Part shown: piece by piece, positions 37,219 through 43,747 of the stretch
Layout: the number at the start of each line of letters is the position of its first letter
Numbering within the stretch: position 1 is the first letter of the stretch
From: CATQHQ01 sp965243805
Lineage (GTDB): Bacteria; Gemmatimonadota; Gemmatimonadetes; Longimicrobiales; Gaopeijiaceae
Assembly (NCBI GenBank): GCA_965243805.1
Contig: OZ251577.1
Span: 124,001 to 188,000, forward strand
Direction: 5' to 3'
DNA length: 64,000 bases
Translations under genes and position numbers: made by a program
The notes under the pieces: model-generated
The model's database searches: none
Told to the model about the DNA's origin: nothing
The model's input: only the letters and a program-made list of their open reading frames with translations

Positions 37219-38470
37219 GCCGGGGCCTTCGCACTCGTACGTGCAGGTGCTTCGGTCCTCGCGGCAGTACGCCGCCGAACACCGGCGGTCGAGAGTCGTC
37301 AAGCTGGACATCGGCAAACCGCTCCAGAAGGACCTCAAAGGCGACACGGGCCTCCACCCTGGCCAGCCGAGCACCCACGCAGTAATGAACGCCGCGCCCA
37401 AACCCCAAGTGGCGTTTGTCGGCGCGGGCGAAGTCCAGCTCGTCGGGTCGCTCGAACCGTGCCGGATCCCGGTTGGCCGCGCCGATGAGCAGGGTCACAA
37501 AGGATCCGGCTGCGACGGGAGTGCCGGCGATTTCGGTGTCCCTGGCGGCTATGCGTAGGATCACGTGAGGCCCATCGTAGCGCACCAACTCGTCGACCGC
37601 GTTGGCAAGGAGCTCGGGTCGCTCGCGCAGCAACCGCATATGCTCTGGATGGCGCAACAGCGCTAGCAAGCCTCTACCGATAAAGCTCGTAGGCGGCTTG
37701 TAGCCAGCAAGGAGCAAACGCTGCAACAACCCATTCGCCTCTAAAGGTGTGAGCCGGTCGCCTTGGTCGTCCGCTTCGACCAGCCTGGACACCAAGTCGT
37801 CCTGGGGCTCGGATCGGCGTTCCTCCACGAGCCGGGCGATGCGGCGGCCGACAAGCATGTTCGTGCGGAGCGATTGGCGGAGGTACTCTTTCGGGGGCGT
37901 GGGCTCACGGAGCCAGTCCATCCGTCTCACATAACCATCCAACTGGTAGCGACGGCGGATCTCGGTCCATTTCTTGAGGAGTTCCATGTCGTCCTCGCCC
38001 AACCCGACCATGCGCCCGAGGACCAACACGGGCAACGGCTGGCAAAGAACGGACATCCAGTCGAAGACGTCTTGGTCGGCAACCCGATCCAGCAGCTTGT
38101 GCGCGGTTGCACGGGTGTACTCCTCCATCTGCTCCATCGCCCAAGGAGCAAATGCCCGCGTGGCAAAACGTCGCAGACGCGGGCGCTCGGCGCTAGACCT
38201 CATGCGGGGAAACGCCTCGTGGTCGCGCAGAACGCGGTCCGCCTCTTGGTAGCTGGTCACCAGGACGCCCCCCGTCAGCGAGCAACGGAGGCACGGCCCC
38301 GTCTCGCGCAAGCGACGAAGGTCCGGGTATGGGTCGGCGAGGTAGCTGGCGCCGAGCGGCCACCACGCGATCCCGTTTCGGCGCCGGTCTTGGGCCAGGC
38401 GGTCGTAGACGTGCGGCAGAACGTCGGAGTCCGACGACGATTCCGACAGGCGCGAGGTCAAGTCCTTCAC
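37211..38470 (-). CDS. Cytochrome P450 (copy 5, clade A)
   Basis: 419 residues. Its haem loop is FGRGVHYCVGARLARVEARV, with the canonical Gly after Cys-x, unlike the clade B copies. The I-helix reads LAGYKPPTSFIG: Lys-Pro replaces the acid-Thr pair. N-terminus MKDLTSRLSESSSDSDVLPHVYDRL. GTG start one base beyond the copy 6 stop (TGAC GTG). Last gene of the operon precursor A1 - P450-7 - P450-6 - P450-5. It lacks about 12 residues in the B-C loop region (FPRMRSSAERPRL) relative to the others. Confidence 0.92.
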   Translation of the reverse strand: MKDLTSRLSESSSDSDVLPHVYDRLAQDRRRNGIAWWPLGASYLADPYPDLRRLRETGPCLRCSLTGGVLVTSYQEADRVLRDHEAFPRMRSSAERPRLRRFATRAFAPWAMEQMEEYTRATAHKLLDRVADQDVFDWMSVLCQPLPVLVLGRMVGLGEDDMELLKKWTEIRRRYQLDGYVRRMDWLREPTPPKEYLRQSLRTNMLVGRRIARLVEERRSEPQDDLVSRLVEADDQGDRLTPLEANGLLQRLLLAGYKPPTSFIGRGLLALLRHPEHMRLLRERPELLANAVDELVRYDGPHVILRIAARDTEIAGTPVAAGSFVTLLIGAANRDPARFERPDELDFARADKRHLGFGRGVHYCVGARLARVEARVAFEVLLERFADVQLDDSRPPVFGGVLPRGPKHLHVRVRRPRLI

Positions 38471-38471
38471 G

Positions 38472-39797
38472 TCAAGCCGTCTGCCGCTGCAGGGGCGCCG
38501 CTGGCCGGTGCCTTCGCACTCGTATGTGCAGATGCTTCAATTCCCGCATCATGGCCTTGCGCGCAAACGCTGGCGGCGGAGAGCTGGCAAGCTGGACGTC
38601 GGCGAACCGCTCCAGAAGAACCTCGAAGGCGACCCGCGCCTCCAGTCTGACCAGCCGAGCGAACAGGCAGTGATGAATGCCGCGCCCGAACGTCAAATGG
38701 CGCTTGTCGGCACGGGCGAAGTCCAGCTCGTCCGGTCGCTCGAACCGTGCCGGATCCCGGTTGGCCGCGCCGTAGAGCAGGGTCACATGGGACTCGGCTG
38801 CGACCGGAATGCCAGCGATTTCCGTGTCCTTGACGGATATGCGGGTGACCAATTGCACGGGCGCATCGTAGCGCAAGAACTCTTCAACCGCGTCCGCAAG
38901 AAGTTCGGGTCGATCTCGCAACAACCGCATATGCTCCGGATGGCGCAACAGCGTCAGCAAGCCGATGCTGATGAGATCCCTGGTCGACCCATTGCCGACG
39001 CCGAGCACAACGTGCAACATGGCCTCCGTCTCCTCATGGGAGAGCCGGTCGCCTTGGTCCTCCGCCTCGATCAGCCTGGACACCGCATCGTCCCGGGGCT
39101 CGGAACGGCGCTCCTCCACGAGGCGGGCGATGCGGCGGGTGAAGAGTACTTTGGCGCGGAGCCACTGGCGGAGGCGCTCCTTCGAGGGCGTGGGCTCACG
39201 GAGCCAGCCCATAACTCGCGTATAGAACTCCAACTGGTAGCGATTCTCGATCATTTCCTTGAAGATATCCACAGTCGTCCTCGGCAACCCTACCATGCGG
39301 CCGATGACCAACACGGGCAACGGCTGGGCAAGAACGGAAACCCAGTCGAAGACATCCTGGTCGGCCACCCGGTCCAGTAACTTGTGCGCCGTTGCTCGGG
39401 TGTACTCCTCCATCTGTGAGATCGCCCCAGGCGTGAACACCCGCCTGGCCAAGCGTCGAAGACGCGTGTGCTCTGGCGGGTCGGTGCCAATCATCGACGG
39501 GCCAGCGCGCTCCCGCTGTTGGCGGGTGGCCAAGGCGAACGTTTCATAGTCGCGCAGAGTGCGGTCCACGTCTTGGTAGCGGGTCACCAGGACGCCCCCG
39601 GTCAGCGAGCAACGGAGGCACGGCGCCGTCTCGCGCAAGCGACGAAGGTCCGGGTAGGGATCGGCGAGGTAACTGGCGCCGAGCGGCCACCACGCGATCC
39701 CGTTTCGGCGCCGGTCTTGGGCTAGGCGGTCGTAGACGTGGGGAAGGACATCGGAGTCCGACGACGATCCCACAGGCGCGAGATCAAGTATAGTCAC
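38472..39797 (-). CDS. Cytochrome P450 (copy 6, clade B)
   Basis: 441 residues. Haem loop FGRGIHHCLFARLVRLEARV, K-helix EEFLRYDAP, I-helix GVGNGSTRDLIS (Gly-Ser in place of acid-Thr). Starts with GTG (MTILDLAPVG), overlapping the end of copy 7 by 14 bases. Middle gene of the A1 operon. The near identity with copy 7 over the second half suggests a recent duplication or gene conversion. Confidence 0.92.
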   Translation of the reverse strand: MTILDLAPVGSSSDSDVLPHVYDRLAQDRRRNGIAWWPLGASYLADPYPDLRRLRETAPCLRCSLTGGVLVTRYQDVDRTLRDYETFALATRQQRERAGPSMIGTDPPEHTRLRRLARRVFTPGAISQMEEYTRATAHKLLDRVADQDVFDWVSVLAQPLPVLVIGRMVGLPRTTVDIFKEMIENRYQLEFYTRVMGWLREPTPSKERLRQWLRAKVLFTRRIARLVEERRSEPRDDAVSRLIEAEDQGDRLSHEETEAMLHVVLGVGNGSTRDLISIGLLTLLRHPEHMRLLRDRPELLADAVEEFLRYDAPVQLVTRISVKDTEIAGIPVAAESHVTLLYGAANRDPARFERPDELDFARADKRHLTFGRGIHHCLFARLVRLEARVAFEVLLERFADVQLASSPPPAFARKAMMRELKHLHIRVRRHRPAAPLQRQTA

Positions 39798-41100
39798 GTC
39801 GGGCCGTCTGCCGTTGCAGAGGTGCCACTGGCCGGGGCCTTCGCACTCGTACGTGCAGATGCTTCAACTCCCGCAACATGGCTTTGCGCGCGAACGCTGG
39901 CGGCGTAGAGCTGGCAAGCTGAACGTCGGCGAACCGCTCCAGAAGAACCTCGAAGGCGACTCGGGCCTCCATCCTGGCCAGCCGAGCGAACAGGCAGTGA
40001 TGAATGCCGCGCCCAAACGCGCAGTGGCGCTTGTCGGCGCGGGCGAAGTCCAGTTCGTCCGGTCGCTCGAACCGTGCCGGATCCCGGTTGGCCGCGCCGA
40101 AGAGCAGGGTCACATGGGACTTGGCTGCAACCGGAATGCCAGCGATTTCCGTGTCCTCGGCGGATAAGCGGCTGACCAATTGCACGGGCGCATCGTAACG
40201 CAACAATTCGTCAACCGCGTCCGCCATAAGTTCGGGTCGCTCCCGCAACAACCGCATATGCTCCGGATGGCGCAACAGCGCCAGCAAGCCGATGCCGATG
40301 AGGTCCCTGGTCGTCCCAGCCCCGACGCTTAGCACAAGGTGCAACATGTCTATCGCCTCTTCACCGGTGAGCCGGTCGCCTTGGCTGTCCGCTTCGACCA
40401 AGCTGGACACCACATCGTCCCGGGGCTCGGATCGGCGTTCCTCCACGAGACGGGCAATGCGTCGGGTGAAGAGCACTCTGGTATGGAGCCACAGGCGGAG
40501 GCGCTCCTTCGAGGGCGTGGGCTCACGGAGCCAGCCCATCGAGTGCGTATAGTGGTCCGAATCTGAATCGTGGTAGCGACTCTCAATCGCTTCCTTGAAG
40601 AGCTCCATAGTCGTCCTCGGCAACCCGACCATGTGGCCGATGATCAACACGGGCAACGGCTTGGCAAGGACGGAGACCCAGTCGAAGACATCCTGGTCGG
40701 CCACCCGGTCCAACAGCTTGTGCGCCGTTGCTCGGGTATAGTCCTCCATCTGCGCCATTCGTCCAGGCGTGAACGCCCGTCTGGCAAAGCGTCGCAGACG
40801 CGTGTGCTCCGGCGGGTCGGAGCTGAAGATCGCGGCCGGGCGGTTCCGTGGCTGGCCTGCACGATGTAGAGAAAACCCTTCGTAGTCGCGCAGAATGCGG
40901 TCCACGTCTCGGTAGCGGGTCACCAGGACGCCCCCGGTCAGCGAGCAACGGAGGCACGGCGCGGTCTCGCGCAAGCGACGAAGGCCCGGGTAGGGATCGG
41001 CGAGGTAGCTGGCGCCGAGCGGCCACCACGCGATCCCGTTTCGGCGCCGGTCTTGGGCTAGGCGGTCGTAGACGTGCGGGAGGACTTCGCCCTCGTCCAT
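39784..41100 (-). CDS. Cytochrome P450 (copy 7, clade B), next to precursor A1
   Basis: 438 residues. Haem loop FGRGIHHCLFARLARMEARV, K-helix DELLRYDAP, I-helix SVGAGTTRDLIG; this is the only copy that keeps a Thr in the alcohol position, still without the acid. N-terminus is short (MDEGEVLPHVYDRL) because the first ~12 residues of the other copies are absent, with the ATG only 28 bases after the lasso precursor A1 stop. First P450 of the A1 operon. Confidence 0.92.
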   Translation of the reverse strand: MDEGEVLPHVYDRLAQDRRRNGIAWWPLGASYLADPYPGLRRLRETAPCLRCSLTGGVLVTRYRDVDRILRDYEGFSLHRAGQPRNRPAAIFSSDPPEHTRLRRFARRAFTPGRMAQMEDYTRATAHKLLDRVADQDVFDWVSVLAKPLPVLIIGHMVGLPRTTMELFKEAIESRYHDSDSDHYTHSMGWLREPTPSKERLRLWLHTRVLFTRRIARLVEERRSEPRDDVVSSLVEADSQGDRLTGEEAIDMLHLVLSVGAGTTRDLIGIGLLALLRHPEHMRLLRERPELMADAVDELLRYDAPVQLVSRLSAEDTEIAGIPVAAKSHVTLLFGAANRDPARFERPDELDFARADKRHCAFGRGIHHCLFARLARMEARVAFEVLLERFADVQLASSTPPAFARKAMLRELKHLHVRVRRPRPVAPLQRQTARRDYT

Positions 41101-41128
41101 CAGGGACGTGGAACGTGCCCGGCTCGGC

Positions 41129-41368
41129 CTACGACCCGTGGTAGTTCGGGGCGTCCGGGCACTTGGTCTGGCTAAACGTCGTGTAGGGGGATCCGCACAG
41201 CGGGCCCTTCGAGTCTGGCCCTTGGTTACTGCAGCCGAGGATCATTCCACGGCCCCACGATGCCAGCCGGGGCGCGGCCCACGGCCTGCGCTGCGGCTGA
41301 GGAGCGGAGTGGTCGGCATCGCTCATGGAGCCGGCCGTCACGGAATTCGGGGGGGGGGGGGGGGGCAT
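41129..41368 (-). CDS. Lasso peptide precursor A1
   Basis: 79 residues; too atypical for routine callers. Leader about residues 1-44: a poly-proline start (MPPPPPPNSV from a C17 tract), SMSDADHSAPQPQRR and the lasso recognition-like segment WAAPRLASWGRGMIL (W..P.L...G, in place of Y..P.L...G). The predicted core begins at Gly45, GCSNQGPDS, so an amide between Gly1 and Asp8 gives an eight-residue ring; it ends NYHGS with a C-terminal Ser, the residue phosphorylated in paeninodin-type peptides. The core is about 35 residues, long for a lasso peptide, with three Cys. The -2 position is Ile instead of Thr. AGGAG Shine-Dalgarno before the ATG. It is followed by P450-7, -6, -5. Confidence 0.75.
   Translation of the reverse strand: MPPPPPPNSVTAGSMSDADHSAPQPQRRPWAAPRLASWGRGMILGCSNQGPDSKGPLCGSPYTTFSQTKCPDAPNYHGS
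41349..41365 (-). repeat. 17-base poly-C tract in precursor A1
   Basis: Seventeen uninterrupted C on the coding strand directly after the ATG of A1 give five CCC and part of CCG codons. Homopolymers this long slip during replication, so a one-base change would shift the reading frame. An internal ATG at codon 15 in the same frame could escape this. Confidence 0.85.
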
Positions 41369-41445
41369 GGTTTTCTCCTGTCCTGGTGGGTTGGCTGTGT
41401 CCTGGTAAGCTAAGCTAGGAACAAGTCGGCGAACCCGCAACCGGA
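41369..41445 (-). promoter_or_regulatory. Upstream region of precursor A1
   Basis: 77 bases shared in large part with the region upstream of precursor A2: the elements TCCTGGTGGGTTGGCTGTGT and AAGCTAGGAACAAG followed by GGCGAAC occur in both. This conservation marks a probable promoter and 5' untranslated region, although no standard -10/-35 pair is clear. To its right lies the sulfotransferase fragment. Confidence 0.55.
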
Positions 41446-41788
41446 GGGGGCAGGACCGCCGACCAGGTGCGCCAGCGCATGTGGGATTGGTCCACCCACG
41501 TCGAGAGCTGGACCGGAGCGCCGTTCCCCGTGCTCGTGTTGCGTTGTGAAGACCTGCTTGCGCGGACGCGGCCCGCCAACTCGCCAAGCTGGTGCGCTTC
41601 CTTGGGCTGACCGGGGACGACGAAGACCGGATTGGGCGCGCCGTGGATTTCGCGGCCTTCACACGGTTGCAGGAGGCCGAAGAGCGCGACGGCTTCCGCG
41701 AACGCCCCCCAATGTCGCGACGGTTCTTCCGCTCGGGCCGTACAGGAGACTGGCAACGCCACCTGACGGCCGAGCAAGCGCGATCTGT
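41446..41788 (+). pseudogene. Sulfotransferase fragment
   Basis: Matches 32280-32623 of the intact sulfotransferase nearly base for base, from the GRNADQVRQRMWDW region through FRSGRTGDWQRHLTAEQARS, but the N-terminal half and the last ~30 codons are absent and there is at least one frame change (a G inserted near 41571). The reading frame then runs into other sequences. It is a non-functional duplicate. Confidence 0.8.
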
Positions 41789-41990
41789 TGCTCACTGGGG
41801 CCACGAGGGCTATCGGCCTCCCTTCCACGAAGCGGATGAACCGTCCCGCGGCGAGCGCGCCGAACCCCTGCAAGGCGCCCGACATGGCCTCGACCCGATC
41901 GGCAGGCGGGCCGTGGCGTACGAAGACGGCTCTCACGGCGGACACCTTCTAGTCCAGCACCGGATGCGTCGGCGAGGATCTCTTCGGCTT
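41789..41990 (-). pseudogene. Chimeric remnant of the cyclase gene ends plus a kinase scrap
   Basis: The sequence 41789-41855 equals the 3' end of the cyclase gene (32719-32785) and 41860-41985 equals its 5' end (34596-34733), so about 1.8 kb between them has been deleted. It then runs into TGCGTCGGCGAGGATCTCTT and CGGCTTCACTGGCCGTC, derived from the kinase P-loop region. The join leaves an in-frame hybrid of the cyclase's two ends without the ATP-binding loop. Confidence 0.75.
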
Positions 41991-43282
41991 CACTGGCCGT
42001 CGGGCACCACTGGCCGGTGCCTTCGCACTCGTATGTGCAGGCGCTTCGGTCCTCGCGGCATAACGCCGCCGAACACCGGCGGTCGAGAGTCGTCAAGCTG
42101 GACATCGGCAAACCGCTCCAGAAGGACCTCAAAGGCGACACGGGCCTCCAGCCTGGCCAGCCGAGCTCCCAGGCAGTGATGAACGCCGCGCCCAAACGAC
42201 AAGTGGCGCTTGTCGGCGCGGGCGAAGTCCAGCTCGTCCGGTCGCTCAAAACGCTCTGGATCCCGGTTGGCCGCGCCGACGAGCAGGGTCACCTGGGATT
42301 CGGCTGCGACCGGAGTGCCGGCAATTTCGGTGTCCCTGGCAGCTATGCGTTGGAACACGTGAGACCCATCGTAGCGCAACAGCTCTTCGACCGCGTCGGC
42401 AAGGAGCTCGGGTCGCTCGCGCAACAACCGCATATGCTCCGGATGGCGCAACAGCGCCAGCAAGCCGTTGCCGATGAAGTTCGTGGTCGGCTTGTTGCCA
42501 CTAGGAAGCCCAACCTGCAACATGGTCTCCACCTCCTCATGGGTGAGCCGGTCCCCTTGGCTGTCCGCTTCGACCAGCCTGGACACCACATCGTCCCGGG
42601 GCTCGGAGCGGCGTTCCTCCATCAGGCGGGCGATGCGACGGGCGAAGAGCGCTTTGGTGCGGAGCCACTGGCGGAGATGTTCTCTCGAGGGTGTGGACTC
42701 ACGGAGCCAGTCCATTCGCCTCAGATAGCCGTCCTGCCGGTAGCGACCGATCTCGTTCCATTTCTTGTAGAGTGCCATGTCGTCTTCGGGCAACCCGACC
42801 ATTCGCCCGAGGACCCACACGGGCAACGGCCTGGCGAGAACGGACATCCAGTCGAAGACGTCTTGGTCGGCAACCCGATCCAGCAACTTGTGCGCGGTTG
42901 CACGGATGTAGTCCTCCATCTGCTCCATCGCCAACGGAGTAAACGCCCGTCTGGCAAAGCGTCGCAGGCGCGTGTGCTCCGGCGGCTCGGAGCTAGTAGT
43001 TGTCGTCGACATGGCGCGGCGAAACGCATCGTAGTCGCGCAGAACGCGGTCCGTTTCTTGGTAGCTGGTCACTAGGACGCCCCCGGTCAGGGTGCAGCGG
43101 AGGCACGGCCCTGTCTCGCGCAAGCGACGAAGGGTCGGGTAGGGATCGGCGAGATAGCTGGTGCCGAGCGGCCACCACGCGATCCCGTTTCGGCGTCGGT
43201 CTTGGGCCAAGCGGTCGTAGACGTGTGGAAGGACTTCTGAGTCCGACGTCGATCCCGACAGGCGCGAGGTCAAGTCCGTCAC
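41990..43282 (-). CDS. Cytochrome P450 (copy 8, clade A)
   Basis: 430 residues. Haem loop FGRGVHHCLGARLARLEARV with the canonical Gly; I-helix PSGNKPTTNFIG with Lys-Pro in place of the acid-Thr pair, as in copy 5. N-terminus MTDLTSRLSGSTSDSEVLPHVYDRL and the C-terminal half pair it with copy 5, so these two form clade A, one per precursor operon. GTG start at 43282, after a degenerate P450 tail and 75 bases behind precursor A2, whose operon it probably shares. Confidence 0.92.
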   Translation of the reverse strand: MTDLTSRLSGSTSDSEVLPHVYDRLAQDRRRNGIAWWPLGTSYLADPYPTLRRLRETGPCLRCTLTGGVLVTSYQETDRVLRDYDAFRRAMSTTTTSSEPPEHTRLRRFARRAFTPLAMEQMEDYIRATAHKLLDRVADQDVFDWMSVLARPLPVWVLGRMVGLPEDDMALYKKWNEIGRYRQDGYLRRMDWLRESTPSREHLRQWLRTKALFARRIARLMEERRSEPRDDVVSRLVEADSQGDRLTHEEVETMLQVGLPSGNKPTTNFIGNGLLALLRHPEHMRLLRERPELLADAVEELLRYDGSHVFQRIAARDTEIAGTPVAAESQVTLLVGAANRDPERFERPDELDFARADKRHLSFGRGVHHCLGARLARLEARVAFEVLLERFADVQLDDSRPPVFGGVMPRGPKRLHIRVRRHRPVVPDGQ

Positions 43283-43341
43283 GTCAGGCCCGTCTGCCGT
43301 TAAAGGGGTACTACTGGCCGGGGCCTTCGCACTCGTATGTG
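43283..43341 (-). pseudogene. Degenerate 3' end of a lost P450
   Basis: On the minus strand it encodes IRVRRPRPVVPL followed by a TAA, matching the last residues of copy 7 (VRVRRPRPVAPLQRQTA). It sits between precursor A2 and P450-8, in the place where A1 has P450-7 and -6. The A2 operon therefore appears to have lost these P450s. Confidence 0.7.
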
Positions 43342-43357
43342 ACCTGCCCGGCTCGGC

Positions 43358-43603
43358 CTACGACCCCGTGTATTGCGGAGCGCCCGGGCAGAGAGTCTGG
43401 GGGCAGGTCGGTGAACAGGGGGAGCCGCACGGGTTGCTGTACGAGTCTGGCCCCAGGTTATCGTGGCCGAGGATCACCTCACGACCCCATGATGCCAGCC
43501 GGGGCGCGGCCCACGGCCTGCGCTGCGGCTGCGGCGCGGAGTGGTCGGCGTCGCCCATGGAGCCGGCCGTCACGGAATTCGGGGGGGGGGGGGGGGTAGA
43601 CAT
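43358..43603 (-). CDS. Lasso peptide precursor A2
   Basis: 81 residues, paralogue of A1. Leader: MSTPPPPPNSV (from a C16 tract), SMGDADHSAPQPQRR, WAAPRLASWGREVIL. Predicted core starts at Gly46, GHDNLGPDS, again with Asp at ring position 8, and ends QYTGS. The core tail contains NPCGSPCSPTCPQTLCPG, four Cys against three in A1. Leaders are almost identical between A1 and A2 while the cores differ, as expected for two RiPP products of one enzyme set. Ser is C-terminal in both. P450-8 follows. The lasso call depends on the nearby cyclase and kinases; another RiPP class is not fully excluded. Confidence 0.75.
   Translation of the reverse strand: MSTPPPPPNSVTAGSMGDADHSAPQPQRRPWAAPRLASWGREVILGHDNLGPDSYSNPCGSPCSPTCPQTLCPGAPQYTGS
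43581..43596 (-). repeat. 16-base poly-C tract in precursor A2
   Basis: Sixteen C on the coding strand starting in codon 3 of A2. The two precursors have tracts of different length (17 and 16) yet both are in frame because the bases before the tract differ (ATG directly in A1, ATGTCTA in A2). Confidence 0.85.
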
Positions 43604-43747
43604 GGTTTCTCCGGTGTCCTGGTGGGTTGGCTGTGTCCTGGTGGGTTGGCGAGTGGTCGCAAGGGGCGTGCGAACACATCAAGCTAGGAACAAGCTGGCG
43701 AACGCGCAACGAAGGCGTGGGTCGGCGCTAGCACCGGAGGGCCGCCC
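43604..43747 (-). promoter_or_regulatory. Upstream region of precursor A2
   Basis: Contains two tandem copies of TCCTGGTGGGTTGGC (one TCCTGGTGGGTTGGCTGTG, one TCCTGGTGGGTTGGCGAGTG) and then AAGCTAGGAACAAG and GGCGAAC, which also lie upstream of A1. Bounded on the right by the stop of pilC. Probable promoter and leader of the A2 - P450-8 unit; the box positions are not certain. Confidence 0.5.

Noticed and set aside
41349..41365. Poly-G/C run as a pure sequencing artefact
   Set aside because: Not excluded for the exact length, but the same tract is found in both precursors in frame with the leader, so the tract itself is real.
41592..42179. A 195-codon sulfotransferase-like hybrid reading frame
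   Set aside because: It joins a sulfotransferase piece with cyclase and P450 3' sequences; a scar rather than a gene.
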